Positions 45,701 to 55,500 of a stretch of DNA of 64,000 nt are shown piece by piece. Position 1 is the first letter of the stretch, and each line of letters starts with the position of its first letter. The notes beneath the pieces were generated by a model, which had not been told where the DNA came from, searched no databases, and saw only the letters and a program-made list of their open reading frames with translations. Origin of the DNA: an uncultured Saprospiraceae bacterium (GTDB lineage Bacteria > Bacteroidota > Bacteroidia > Chitinophagales > Saprospiraceae); NCBI GenBank assembly GCA_937959115.1, contig CALGAW010000040.1:62001-126000 (forward strand), written 5' to 3'. The position numbers and the translations under genes were made by a program.

Positions 45701-48372
45701 CCATTTGCATCAACCACTACGACCTCCACTCTATTGTTTTTTCCGATATCAAACCGCTTTGAGTTGTATTTGTTTTTCGGGATATTAATTCCTGCAAAGG
45801 ATTCATAAGGATTAAAATCCATTGCAAAGTTGTCTGAGCTAAAATCGCCACCGCTTTCAAATGCTCTTGCGCTAAAGAATACCTTCATCTTTCCAGGTAC
45901 TTCATCGTTGGTGTTTAATTTCGATTTGAACGTCGTGTAACCATCATCATTAACTTTTCCATCAAAAATTGTCTTTGGTTCAACCTCAAAAGCTCTTGCT
46001 GGGTCATCAAACATAAAATCATCGTAGGTTTTAAAGCGAGTTGTTACTGGTTTCATTTCCATTTTGATTTCAGTACGCACGCCTTTTGCTGGAGCACCAT
46101 GCAGCCAATTTACTTTAATGATACCTTCTAAATTCTTATCTGCTGCTTGTAACACTTGCCTTCCAAAATCGATGTTTAGTTTAAGTCGATTGGGCTTCAC
46201 CGTTTCCACTCTGATATTTTTATAGAATTTGGCTCCTCCGACTTCTATCAATGCTGACCAATTTCCAGTAGGCGCTTCTTGGGAAGTTGCCGTCTTGAAA
46301 TTATACATGTGCTTCACATGGCTTGTTCTTGTTGTAGTTTGCTGTAGTTGTCCTTTAGGATCTTTAAATTTAAACGTAACTGGATGGTTGTCCGGGAGTT
46401 TGTTTTGTTTGTCTTCAAGAATGAAACTCAGGTAAATAGAATCACCAGGACGCCAAACGCCACGTTCTCCATAGATGTATCCTTTCAATCCCTTCTGCGT
46501 TTGAGCACCCGACACTTCGAACTTACTCAATGAATTAGAAGATCCGTCAGCTAGTTTCAAGTAACCGACCTCATCGCCTCTTTTTACCGAAACAGCAAAA
46601 GGATTCCGTTTTGTATCAATGAAAAGTATTCCATCAGAATCAGATTTAAAATTACCTAACGATTGCTGTTGGTAATCGAACAGTTCAATATCAGCACCGG
46701 CGATAGGCTTTGCAGTAATTAGATCCGTGACGGCAATCATCAGATTTCCATCAGTTCCTTGCTTACCGATGATTCCGATATTAGAAGCAAATACATTTCT
46801 TTTCACCCAATTTCTGGAAGTATAGTAGGCAGGATAACAAGGATCATTTCTATGTTTGTACTTATATCCAGGGTAATTATAACTACGATATGGATTATCC
46901 CAAAAACTAACTAACTCTTCCTCCTCCGACCGTTCGTTTAATGAAACACGTTCCAAGTCATTGGTTTCATTTTCATTTTCGTCACAACTATAGGCTCTGT
47001 ATTCTTCCTTAAAACCAATTCTCACTTGGTAGATGGCACCAGGATCTGTCTGAGTCATTTTACTAAGATCCAATCCATACCTAGTCCATTCGGCAGCGTT
47101 GGCAGAGGCATTCAGTGCATTTAAGGGTACTTTCTCCTGGTGCACTACTCGACCGACTCTGTAGAAATCGTAGGTACTATTGAAATCGTTATTTTGAAAA
47201 AACTGAAGGATATTATTCTGGAAAATCTTAAACACCTCAACATCAATTGCCTTAAGATTTACGGCGTCAAACGGAAAAATCAGTCCATCAGTCCCTGGCA
47301 TAATCACACCATTACCGACTAGCTTCACCTTTGGTGGAAGGGTGCTAAATGTCAATGACCATTTGCCAGACTTCTCCATTTTAAAGGATTGAGAATTGCG
47401 GATGCCTGGAGTAAAACTCACGTCTTTTGCCCCTTGCAGGCGAACGCCTGGGTATACTCTTAGTTCATTACCATCGATCTTGTAACGGTAGTTTGACGTA
47501 TTTGCTCCAGAGATTTTCACCAACCCGCTTAGATTTTGATCCGCTTTTAAGGGATCACTGAATTTTGCTAGGATGTATTGTTCCGTCCCCTTGATCACTC
47601 TAGCGTCAAGCACTTTAAAATCTCCTAGGGCTGGAACTTCTACTTCCTTGGAATCTGAGCTTCTTACTCCGATCTGTTTTCCATTCCAACTCAAGTCAAC
47701 CTTTGAGGCTTTATTTGAACGCACCACATTATCAATTGTAAAATGGTGGGTCTCTTGATTTACATCATGTGTCCAGTTGATTTTTAGCTGATTGTTGCTT
47801 GGTTGGGAGAAGCTCAGCATTTGTTTGACGGCTTCAATATCAGCGTGATCAGCCGTCTGAATTTTCCCAAGTAGTTGCTGTTTATTAAGATCAGAAACAT
47901 CAGGTGTATTCAACCCCTCTACGATAATAGAATAGTCTTGTTTTTTCGTTTGGAAGAAATACTCAAATGTGGACAACTTAGAAGGGACATCCTCGTAAAG
48001 TTTATTTAGTTTAACTCTAACGGTGTATTCAGTATCTTCTTTTAAGTGGTTTGCAGGAGTAAACTTAATCGTTCTCTGGTCTTGCCATATAGCTGTTCCT
48101 TTAGTAGAAGGTGAAAGACTGATGACATTAGATTCAAGGGATTGGCCAATTTCGGATTGTTCGATAGCCGCTTCATTCAATTTTACAATAAGTGGGGTTG
48201 TCTTTGAGATCACACCACTGGAATAGGCGTAAATGTAGGAACCAAACCCAGGGTCTATTGTTGGGTAGGCTGTTTTCTTTTTTTGTTTACAAGAGGTAAT
48301 TAGAATCGATGTACAAAGGAAGAATAGAAGAAGTGTAATGATTGAAAAGGAAGAGCGTACGTTTTTTTTCAT
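42769..48372 (-). CDS. bacterial alpha-2-macroglobulin lipoprotein
   Basis: An 1,867-residue lipoprotein (lipobox ITSC, Cys28). The length, MG-type beta-sandwich domains and bait-like linker agree with bacterial A2M of the YfhM type. Signposts: RFxxT strands in the N-terminal MG domains, the macroglobulin core blocks YGERGVWRPGDSIYLSFILED and EEKYTVQVKEKSGKPMAYTIAVVDEGLLDLTRF, and the thioester CIEQ with Cys1409, Glu1411 and Gln1412 (GCIEQTTSAVFPQLF). The helical thioester-containing domain and a C-terminal MG domain follow. Such proteins trap attacking proteases in the periplasm and bind them covalently. It is the first gene of an operon with a metallopeptidase and pbpC. The thioester class (not the MagD-like thioester-free form) is indicated by the intact CxEQ. 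Confidence 0.92.
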   Translation of the reverse strand: MKKNVRSSFSIITLLLFFLCTSILITSCKQKKKTAYPTIDPGFGSYIYAYSSGVISKTTPLIVKLNEAAIEQSEIGQSLESNVISLSPSTKGTAIWQDQRTIKFTPANHLKEDTEYTVRVKLNKLYEDVPSKLSTFEYFFQTKKQDYSIIVEGLNTPDVSDLNKQQLLGKIQTADHADIEAVKQMLSFSQPSNNQLKINWTHDVNQETHHFTIDNVVRSNKASKVDLSWNGKQIGVRSSDSKEVEVPALGDFKVLDARVIKGTEQYILAKFSDPLKADQNLSGLVKISGANTSNYRYKIDGNELRVYPGVRLQGAKDVSFTPGIRNSQSFKMEKSGKWSLTFSTLPPKVKLVGNGVIMPGTDGLIFPFDAVNLKAIDVEVFKIFQNNILQFFQNNDFNSTYDFYRVGRVVHQEKVPLNALNASANAAEWTRYGLDLSKMTQTDPGAIYQVRIGFKEEYRAYSCDENENETNDLERVSLNERSEEEELVSFWDNPYRSYNYPGYKYKHRNDPCYPAYYTSRNWVKRNVFASNIGIIGKQGTDGNLMIAVTDLITAKPIAGADIELFDYQQQSLGNFKSDSDGILFIDTKRNPFAVSVKRGDEVGYLKLADGSSNSLSKFEVSGAQTQKGLKGYIYGERGVWRPGDSIYLSFILEDKQNKLPDNHPVTFKFKDPKGQLQQTTTRTSHVKHMYNFKTATSQEAPTGNWSALIEVGGAKFYKNIRVETVKPNRLKLNIDFGRQVLQAADKNLEGIIKVNWLHGAPAKGVRTEIKMEMKPVTTRFKTYDDFMFDDPARAFEVEPKTIFDGKVNDDGYTTFKSKLNTNDEVPGKMKVFFSARAFESGGDFSSDNFAMDFNPYESFAGINIPKNKYNSKRFDIGKNNRVEVVVVDANGKPIKNKKLNVGLYRVDWRWWWERSSDNLGRYNSTTHLNAVTKTEVTSNGNGTASWSVKPEGWGRYMIRVCDPESGHCAGDFAYAGSPWDDENGGSRAGATMLAFSSDKKKYAVGETVTLKIPTGQEGKALVTIENGSRVLESYWVNAKKGETKFQFYATESMTPNVYAHVTLIQPHGQVKNDLPVRMYGVIPIYIEDPNTRIEPQIVMDDVLKPEEKYTVQVKEKSGKPMAYTIAVVDEGLLDLTRFKTPDPWNTFYAKEALGVKSWDMYNYVLGAYGGDLERIMAIGGDGAVKPKNAKKANRFKPVVSFLGPFELKKGSKATHELEMANYVGSVRTMVVAANEGAYGNADKTTPVRKPLMVLATLPRVLGPTETVKLPVTVFAMENKVKEVDVRIEPSALFEVVGPSSQKVRFDKPDEKVVTFDLKVTKGIGVGKVKVITTGGGETATQEIELDVRNPNPKVTDVAARVLEKGETWNEDFKLVGTKGTNSGILEVSSIPPLNLGRRMEYLIRYPHGCIEQTTSAVFPQLFAGRLLDLTDAQKKEAEYNIKEAIAKIKRFQIGSGGLGYWPGATYPSYWGSNYAGHFLIEAKNAGYNVPEALLNNLVNFQKKTVRSWRPEDYPYKWGYRGNVHLVQSYRLYMLALAKSPELGSMNRMREVKELPATAKWRLAAAYVLAGKPEVAKEMINGLTTEIKPYRELSYTYGSALRDRAMILETLVLLDDRKRAAEVMKQISDQLSSNGWHSTQTISYCLLACGKFVGEKDLSKKFNFTYKIGNQSPINAGSDKAVVQIPLGVDNLSNKSISISNTTDGIVFARLVLQGQPIVGDKTKAANKLVMKVNYLSLEGDTINISKLEQGTDFIAQVRLKNPGLHGRYNEMALSQIFPSGWEIHNSRMNNVSNNLKASTPEYQDIRDDRVYSYFDIRATEEQVYNVQLNAAYVGKYYLPSTYCEAMYDNTINARQPGQWVEVFRPGN

Positions 48373-48692
48373 TTTGATTTGACGAATTGAAAAGGTGAAG
48401 AATTTTATTAGTGTGTTTTAACCCTTTATCATGTCCTAGGAAATCGGGTTTAAAGTTATAACGCAATTAACTATCTTTTTAGTTCAACAACATTTTGCGT
48501 CTTTGGTTAAAGTTATGTTATTCTGTCTTAAGCAATTCTTAATGTGCTACTAATCCACCAAAAATGACTTAAAAAGAACCTATTAATAAGTAGTGAAGTT
48601 TTAAACTGGCTATAAAACACCATATATAAAACATTCATTTTCAACTAAGGTTACCGTGTAAAAATTATTGGGAAAGGAAATCAACAGTTAGA

Positions 48693-48843
48693 TTATTTCT
48701 TATTTACTAAGATATAATAATTTTTTAATAAGAAGAAATTGGGTTGTCGAATTAATGAATGAGAGTCAGCAATCTTAGAGATCTCATTGTAGTTAACTCC
48801 TTGAATTTGAAAAAAGATAAGACCTGTCTGCTGTACATCTTCC
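48693..48843 (-). pseudogene. possible remnant of a sigma-70 region 4 (ECF type)
   Basis: On the minus strand the frame from the TAG near 48846 to the TAA at 48693 reads ...QQTGLIFFQIQGVNYNEIS, then KIADSHSLIRQ. The GVNYNEISKIA stretch resembles the helix-turn-helix of sigma region 4.2 (G-LxYxEIAxIL). No start codon, no promoter-binding region 2 and an upstream stop are found. It may be a decayed sigma gene or a chance match. The rest of 48373-48867 shows nothing. Confidence 0.35.
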
Positions 48844-48867
48844 TTCTAAACCATTCAATTTCTGACA

Positions 48868-49776
48868 TTAACGATGATAAAAAACGGGGCTTACCAGCCC
48901 AACTGGGATCATATAAAATTGCTTCGTTTCATTAATGGCATTACTCCACTGAATGATTTCTTCTGCGGAAAATGAATGTAATCTTATTTTGTACTGGTTT
49001 TGGTCTACGCTTTCTATAGAAAAAGGAATCGCTTTTGATTCAATTAATTCTCGGATCTCTTCTGAGGTTTTAGGATGGAGTGGCACCAGTGTTATTTCAC
49101 GTTGTAAAATTAAACCTCCTACTAAAGGTCCATTGGGTATGGATTGATTGTATGAAAAAAGTAATTTTGATATTCTAGAACGCGCTATACTGTCTAGTTT
49201 TTCAGGAATCTTATAGACTTGAATATCGAAACTCGTTTCTCCTAAGACAATATGATTTTTCCTTCTTCTTTTTTCTTTTTTTTCTAGAATAACGTTAGAT
49301 GAAACGAATCCTTCCTTTATTAGTTCATCTGCCAATAATTTTCCTTTTTCATAATCTAAAATAGCTAAACCAAACCGATTTGGTTGTTTGATGTATGGAT
49401 ATCTTATATTTCCAGAAGAATAATACCCGTGCCTTTTTTTACCCAGTACAATTGTGATTGAGCTACTAACATAATAGTTTAATATATCCTCCAATTGATA
49501 GGTTTCTTGTTGGTAGTTCCAATGCTTTATAATTAAAGTCCCCTTTTTATTTATTTTTGAAAAGCAATATTCTTTTCTACTTCGATCATATTTCCCTTTG
49601 TTTTTTTTACCATCTGATTCAATAATATAAACATTTGCGTTTTTTATGTATTGATTATAAGGACTAAACAATCTTATTTCTAAGCTATTTAGTGCGATGA
49701 GTTGATTGTGACAACTTGAGCATGCAAGTAATGAAAATAATAAAGCGATCGAAAAATTTAATTTTGTGGGAATCAT
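48868..49776 (-). CDS. unknown lipoprotein
   Basis: A 302-residue predicted lipoprotein (signal ~1-20, LLACSSC with Cys19 or Cys22). After it an Ig-like strand region (LEIRLFSPYNQYIKNANVYI) is followed by a Lys/Tyr-rich section. From ~130 (NRFGLAILDYEKGKLLADELIKEGF) the fold looks like repeating alpha/beta units. I do not recognise a family or active site. It is unusually lysine- and tyrosine-rich. Neighbours are a possible sigma remnant and a palindromic element, so this is an accessory area. Confidence 0.6.
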   Translation of the reverse strand: MIPTKLNFSIALLFSLLACSSCHNQLIALNSLEIRLFSPYNQYIKNANVYIIESDGKKNKGKYDRSRKEYCFSKINKKGTLIIKHWNYQQETYQLEDILNYYVSSSITIVLGKKRHGYYSSGNIRYPYIKQPNRFGLAILDYEKGKLLADELIKEGFVSSNVILEKKEKRRRKNHIVLGETSFDIQVYKIPEKLDSIARSRISKLLFSYNQSIPNGPLVGGLILQREITLVPLHPKTSEEIRELIESKAIPFSIESVDQNQYKIRLHSFSAEEIIQWSNAINETKQFYMIPVGLVSPVFYHR

Positions 49777-49897
49777 ATTCGTATTAATTACTGGTTAAAG
49801 TAAGGGGATGGAGCGGAATCATACATTTATAATTGGTAAATCAATTCGCAATTTTACAGATAAGATGAGGTTTGAATTGTTTTTGGTGGGTACGTTT

Positions 49898-50077
49898 AAC
49901 CCTCATTATGCATTAAGAATCAACTTTTGTCCTCAAACTACTTCAAAATCAAGCACGTCCGCCTATTTTTAATTTCACCATAGGGGTTACTATGCTTTCA
50001 ATGAAAAATAGGCGTGGAGTACTTGATTTTATTGTATTTTAAACCCAAAAGCTAATTCCCAATGCATAATGAGGGTT
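49898..50077. mobile_element. 180-bp MITE-like long palindrome
   Basis: The ends are perfect 17-bp inverted repeats (AACCCTCATTATGCATT at 49898-49914 and its complement at 50061-50077). The arms continue with imperfect pairing: CTTTTG with CAAAAG, AAAATCAAG (49945-49953) with CTTGATTTT (50022-50030), GCCTATTTTT (49961-49970) with AAAAATAGGC (50004-50013), and a CATAG/CTATG centre. TTAA flanks both ends. The whole element would fold into one hairpin. It has no coding capacity, as in miniature inverted-repeat transposable elements; a structured RNA is possible too. Confidence 0.65.
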
Positions 50078-50157
50078 TAAGTTTTAGTGGAAATTTGTTG
50101 GTAATACTAGGCTAAATTTAATTCCTGTAATGAACAATGGAAACTATTAGTAGAAAC

Positions 50158-50184
50158 CTCCTAGGTCGAAAAAAGACCTAGAAG
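50158..50184. other. short hairpin near AAA+ gene end
   Basis: CTAGGTC (50161-50167) pairs with GACCTAG (50175-50181) around GAAAAAA. It lies 120 bp after the AAA+ gene stop on the minus strand, without a clear U-tract. It could be a weak terminator. The remaining bases of 49777-50304 hold only the palindrome above. Confidence 0.35.
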
Positions 50185-50304
50185 GTTCGTTGTTTGATGT
50201 TTGCGTATTAGGGAACTCCATCCTTGAAAACTCCTACATCCCTGAACCCTGTCATCGAAGGATAGCGCACCTAATGCCGTTAAAAGGGATTCGGTGACTT
50301 GGTG

Positions 50305-51765
50305 TTAATTAAGGTCGCCAAGCATGCCTGATAACATGTCGCGAAATGACATTTTTGATTCTAGGACTTCCTTTGTTACAACGTCGAACTGTGCTAGGCC
50401 GTGCAGGATTAACTCCATGGTCAAGAGTTTTGGCTCGTTTTTACTTGCATATAGGGTTGCTAGTTTGCCCAGGCCTGCTACTTGTTCTAGTGCTTTTTGG
50501 TAGTCCGCATCTGATCCATCATTTAATAACTCAACCGTATTGCCTGCTGCGAACCAGGTACGAATAATACCATAGGGATCTCGCTCGTCTTCTCTTTGTA
50601 GTTTGTCAGGATTAGGGAAGCGCTCTAGGAACTCTTTCTTAGTTGCTTGGCCGATAAGCTCGAGGGCGACCGCGTATGGTCCTTCTTGTTCTCCCTCGTA
50701 GACGAGCTCTACCTTTCCAGTAATGGCGGGAATCATTCCCCAGAAATCAGTAATTCGAACGTCTGTTTGTTTGTCGCCGCTTAATAGCATTCGGCGTTCA
50801 GCGGAGCTACATAGGTTTTCCATACCGGAGATGGTGAGTCGAGCAGACACCCCACTCTTTTCATCGATAAACTCACTTTCTCTTGCTTGAAAGGAAATTC
50901 GCTCTAGTAGCGTTCGAATGGTTTCTGAGATCCGAACATTCATTTGCTGATTTTCAGATAGCCGTGCTTCTTGAAGCGTAATCGACTTGGAGAGCTCGAT
51001 TGTTTTCGGGTAATGGGTTAGTATCTGACTTTCTATTCTGTCTTTCAGTGGTGTGATGATGCTTCCTCGGTTCGTGTAATCTTCTGGATTTGCTGTAAAT
51101 ACGAATTGGATATCAAGTGGAAGTCGAAGTTTGAAGCCTCTAATTTGAATGTCTCCTTCTTGAAGGATATTAAACAATGACACTTGGATTCGTGCTTGCA
51201 AATCTGGCAATTCATTGATCACAAAAATACAGCGATGCGAGCGGGGAATTAACCCGAAATGGATGACCCGTTCATCAGAATAATCTAGTTTGAGCGTAGC
51301 CGCTTTGATGGGATCCACATCACCGATTAAATCAGCAACACTCACGTCTGGCGTAGCTAGTTTTTCTATATAGCGCGCATTTCTATGCACCCATTCAATT
51401 GGTGTTTTGTCTCCATGTTCTGCGATCAGATCGTGTGCGTATCTAGAAAGCGGTTGAAATGGGTCATCGTTTAACTCTGAACCAGCAACAATAGGCATGT
51501 ATTCATCCATCAGATGAACTAATAGACGCGCAATCTTGGTTTTTGCCTGGCCGCGTAAACCTAGGAGCAGTATATTGTGTTTGGATAAGATGGCTCGCTC
51601 AATATCTGGTAATACAGTATCGTCAAAGCCAATGACTCCTTCAAACACCTTTTCCTTATTTCTAAGCTTTTCGATTAGGTTTAAACGAAGCTCCTCTTTA
51701 AGCGATTTAGACTGGTAGGCACTCTTTTTAAGCGCTCCGATTGTCTTTATTTTTGATACGTCCAT
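50305..51765 (-). CDS. MoxR/ChlI-like AAA+ ATPase
   Basis: A 486-residue AAA+ protein of the MoxR/magnesium-chelatase-like group. It has a Walker A variant GLRGQAKTK (no second glycine before Lys), Walker B FVINELPDL (Asn-Glu where the family usually has Asp-Glu), sensor 1 VFTANPEDY, an arginine finger region PLKDRIESQ, and a C-terminal helical lid (SGMENLCSSAERRML). Such ATPases usually act with a von Willebrand factor A protein encoded next to them; none is seen here. The role could be protein-complex remodelling. Residue changes in Walker A/B may still allow ATP binding. Confidence 0.82.
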   Translation of the reverse strand: MDVSKIKTIGALKKSAYQSKSLKEELRLNLIEKLRNKEKVFEGVIGFDDTVLPDIERAILSKHNILLLGLRGQAKTKIARLLVHLMDEYMPIVAGSELNDDPFQPLSRYAHDLIAEHGDKTPIEWVHRNARYIEKLATPDVSVADLIGDVDPIKAATLKLDYSDERVIHFGLIPRSHRCIFVINELPDLQARIQVSLFNILQEGDIQIRGFKLRLPLDIQFVFTANPEDYTNRGSIITPLKDRIESQILTHYPKTIELSKSITLQEARLSENQQMNVRISETIRTLLERISFQARESEFIDEKSGVSARLTISGMENLCSSAERRMLLSGDKQTDVRITDFWGMIPAITGKVELVYEGEQEGPYAVALELIGQATKKEFLERFPNPDKLQREDERDPYGIIRTWFAAGNTVELLNDGSDADYQKALEQVAGLGKLATLYASKNEPKLLTMELILHGLAQFDVVTKEVLESKMSFRDMLSGMLGDLN

Positions 51766-52075
51766 AATGCAATTAACAAAAACTGTTCATGATTGTTTGC
51801 GTTAAGCAAATTAAAATTTAAAAATACAGTTAGTATTCAACAACAACCTCTCTTTTTAGAAAGTATTTTTTAAAAACTATATAATCGTGTTATTATTCCT
51901 TTTTAGATTTTAATTTCCATAAACAGCCTTGTCTCCAAACTTAACTTGCAACTCCATCCTAAAAAAATAATCCATTTACATCGTATTGCTTAACGATCAA
52001 TCCTACTTGCAACAATTCTAAACTAGCTGCGTAAACTTAGGAAATAACTAATTTATAATAAAATCTAATCAGTTT
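51766..52075. other. AT-rich gap without visible features
   Basis: Divergent intergenic region. I see runs of A/T but no exact promoter consensus, hairpin or repeat to report. Confidence 0.3.
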
Positions 52076-52459
52076 ATGAACACAACACAAGTTGCTCAAC
52101 AGTACATCGAATTTTGTAAAAAAGGTGAAACGACAGAATGTTTGAATACGCTTTATAGTCCTACCGCTGTAAGTTATGAGCCAAAAGGTGCTCCAACGGA
52201 AATGGTAAATGGTATCGAGGGTATTAGAAATAAGCAAGAAAATTGGAGAAACTCTGTAGAAGAAGTCCATAACATGGAGATTTCTGAGCCATTAGTGGCA
52301 GGCAACCATTTTTCCTGTACGATGCAAATGGATGTGACTTATAAAGGTCAACCTAGATCACAATTTGAAGAAGTTTGTGTATTTGAAGTTGAGAACGGCA
52401 AGATCGTAAATGAGCGATTTTTCTATAATGTCCCTGTTCCCCAAGAAGTTAATAACTAG
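52076..52459 (+). CDS. SnoaL/NTF2-like domain protein
   Basis: A 127-residue single-domain protein with the cone-shaped NTF2/SnoaL pattern: an N-terminal helix (VAQQYIEFCKKGETTECLNTLY), the beta strand TAVSYEP, a helix (IRNKQENWRN), and antiparallel strands ending MDVTYKG, FEEVCVFEVENGKI. No clear catalytic His/Asp pair is present, so it may be a binding or unknown enzyme domain. A strong terminator follows, so it is a separate gene. Confidence 0.8.
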   Translation: MNTTQVAQQYIEFCKKGETTECLNTLYSPTAVSYEPKGAPTEMVNGIEGIRNKQENWRNSVEEVHNMEISEPLVAGNHFSCTMQMDVTYKGQPRSQFEEVCVFEVENGKIVNERFFYNVPVPQEVNN

Positions 52460-52495
52460 ATTTCGTTTAGTTATCTCAATTTTACAAAACTACAG

Positions 52496-52526
52496 CCTGT
52501 ATTCTGATTTGAATACAGGTTTTTTT
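52496..52526 (+). terminator. rho-independent terminator
   Basis: CCTGTATTC (52496-52504) pairs perfectly with GAATACAGG (52511-52519), then seven T. It is also near the end of the convergent sugar dehydrogenase gene. Confidence 0.93.
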
Positions 52527-52550
52527 ATGGGGTGAATAGTCATGGTGAGC

Positions 52551-55500
52551 CTACTTAGGAACCGAAGAAAAGACACCGTTATTATATTGCCACATGATTC
52601 GATCGGCTCCGTTTACATCACCATCTTGATTTAGATCGCCAGGAAGATATGCGTTGAAGAGGCCATTTTGGACTTGCCAGATCGCTTTGTCTGATCCATT
52701 GATGTCATAACCTCCAACATCTGTTTGATCGATATCACCTGCTGGCATGCCCCAATTTCCATTTGTCAATTCCTTTTGTCCAATGCCTGCGCCTATTCGG
52801 TAACTATCAGCTACTCGAAAATCATAGCTTAGCCGATTGTCAGTCACAGAGATCAGTTGAGGCGTCATGATACCAATATGATTTCTGTGCTCGAGGACGG
52901 TATATAATTGAGTTGTGGAATTCGCAGGAATGCCACTCCCCTCAGGGAAATAGATACAGCCATCCGTCTGAAGCAAACCAGCAGTTTGAGCAATTTCATC
53001 TACCTTCAAGGGCGAAGTGCGAAAAGAAACGAGTAGCCAGTCCACCACATTACTAATCTCAAGGGTTTCTGTGCCAAGATAGTTCCAAGGCGATTGATTA
53101 TAGGGTTGAGTCAATGGAAGAAGGTTTCGAGTTTCAAGTAGATTCGTCATTTTGTTTGCTGTACTGTCATAAGTTGCTTCTAGGAAAACACAAAGATCTA
53201 AGGTCGCAGGACAATACTGGATTGAAGAATAGTTACTCAAGTAGATTTGATTGATTTGACTTTGATCTAGCGCACAGGAATAGATCCGCATTTCATCTAG
53301 TTTTCCGTCTAAATTTCTAGTACCGCCAGTGGCTGAACTGGGTTGATTTCCTAGGGCAACATCTACGAACGGATCGGTTAGAATGATTCCTGTTTTAGGC
53401 ATGGAAGCAATAAGACTGGCATTCTTGTAGATTTTCATCTCAGCACCATCATAAGTCGCAGTCAAGAACGTCCATTCATTTAGCAGTACCTCTCCTGCAG
53501 GACTGACCAAGGTGCTTGTCGCCCCTGAAGAGGTTTGAAGGCGGAATCTAAATTTTGAATCATTCAGTGTAGACAACATCCAAAAATGGTCTACATCATA
53601 TTGGCCTTGAGCTTTGGAGATAAACCGAGCATCCGATACTGTGTAACTGTTGAGATATGCCCAAAAAGTAAAGGAGACTTCGTTGCTGTAAATATCTAAG
53701 TTTCCTGCGTCTACCCTATCTGTAGGATTCGTAAACGAAAGACTGTGATTACTGCCATCGGGCGAATCCGTTGAATAGGTGGCATTTTCTATCGCGCCTT
53801 CATTGTTATTGGGTGAACTGTCTTCTACGGTGCCGCCTGATCCTTCCTCAAATGACCAACGAGCGACAAGGCAATTTAGGTAATCGTTAAGGATGGAAAC
53901 CACTTGAACTACAACGATATCATAATCTACAGCTCCATAAATATCTTCTACTTCAATTTTGAAGGTATAACATCCTGGTTCTGTTGGGGTAAAATTGGCC
54001 ACTGTTTCATCTTCATCCGCGATGACAACTAGCGGACCACCGATTTGTACCCAAGACTCTTGCAGTTCTAGGGGATTACCATCCGGGTCATACGTTCCAG
54101 AACCATTGAGGGTAACAATGGTATTGACTTCCATGATCAAATCTGGTCCTGCATCAGCAATAGGTGGTATGTTTGGAATTTGCCCAATGGTGTAATCGCC
54201 ACAGGTCACTATACTCGGCAGAAATCCGGGTTCGTAGGAGATGGCCTTTATTTGCATGCTACTGTTTACGGGGATTGGCGTGTTATAAATCTGGCTGGTG
54301 TTGTCTGGAATGCTTCCGTCGGTGGTATAATATAATGTCGCATTACTTGAACCGTTGATTGTCACTATTTGTGAGTTATTGTATTGGCCTGGTGGAGGAC
54401 TGAAGGTCGGTGTTTGACTCATAGCCATTCCGCTGTATCGGATTTTATGGATTTCTCCATTCCCTGTTTCGTAATCGGTCATACAGTAGTATAGATCATC
54501 GTCTGGGCCAATCTTTAGCATCACTGGTTTTAGCTCGCCTCCAATGATTACTTGATCGTAAAAGATGACTGGATTCGGGTTAGTTTCTGAGGGTGCTCTT
54601 GTGATATGTCCTGGTGCGCCTGCGGAGTTTGATCCCCAGAAGGCTGCGAAGTAGTTTTCCTTGTAGGTGGCTGGCCAATATCCTGTATTCGGATACCACG
54701 CGCCACCTGTGATCACTTTTGCGCTGTTGGTGGACATGTTTGCCCAGATGTTTGAGGCGGTGCCGATCCCTGTATAGCCGTCATGTCCGTAGTTGTTTCC
54801 TGCGCTTAGCTGTATTACGCTTGCCTTGTCGCCACCTACGGCGTCATTGACATAGATCTTATTGGTTGGAGACAAGTTGGAGAAGGCGTAGGGGTTTCTA
54901 AATCCTAGGGCATAAATTGCTCTGAAAGTACCGTTTGCTTGGTTATAAAATGGGTTGTCTGTTGGGATGGTTCCGTCTTTGTTCAACCGCCAGACTTTCC
55001 CTGTGAAGGTGGCTAGGCTCTGAACATTGTCTCCACCGTTCCAACCATCACCAGTGGTGAAGTACAATTTGCCATCACTGCCAAACATGACGTCTCCACC
55101 GTTATGGCTTCCACTGGAGGAACTGTTATTAAATGGAACTTCCATCAGTAAGGTCTCTCCTGGTAATGCGACATCTGGATTGTTTGGATTTGCTTGAATT
55201 CGGACCAGTCTATTATGCCGAGGATTGTCTTTCATGTAGAAGGCATAGATGTACCCATTTGCGGTGAAGTTAGGATCAAATGCAAACCCTCTCACGCCAG
55301 AGGATCTGTGTCTTTGTTGTGGGACGTCGAACTGATAAAACGGTGTTGCTTTTGAGACGAATTTATTGGTTGCTGGGTCTAGGCTGGCTACTTTCAGCTC
55401 TCCCGTTATTCGTTCGCCGTAGAACAGTCGACCATCAGGGGCGAACTCAAAACTAGCAGGATCTTGCATGTTTCTCAGCATCCAATCAGACACAAACCCG

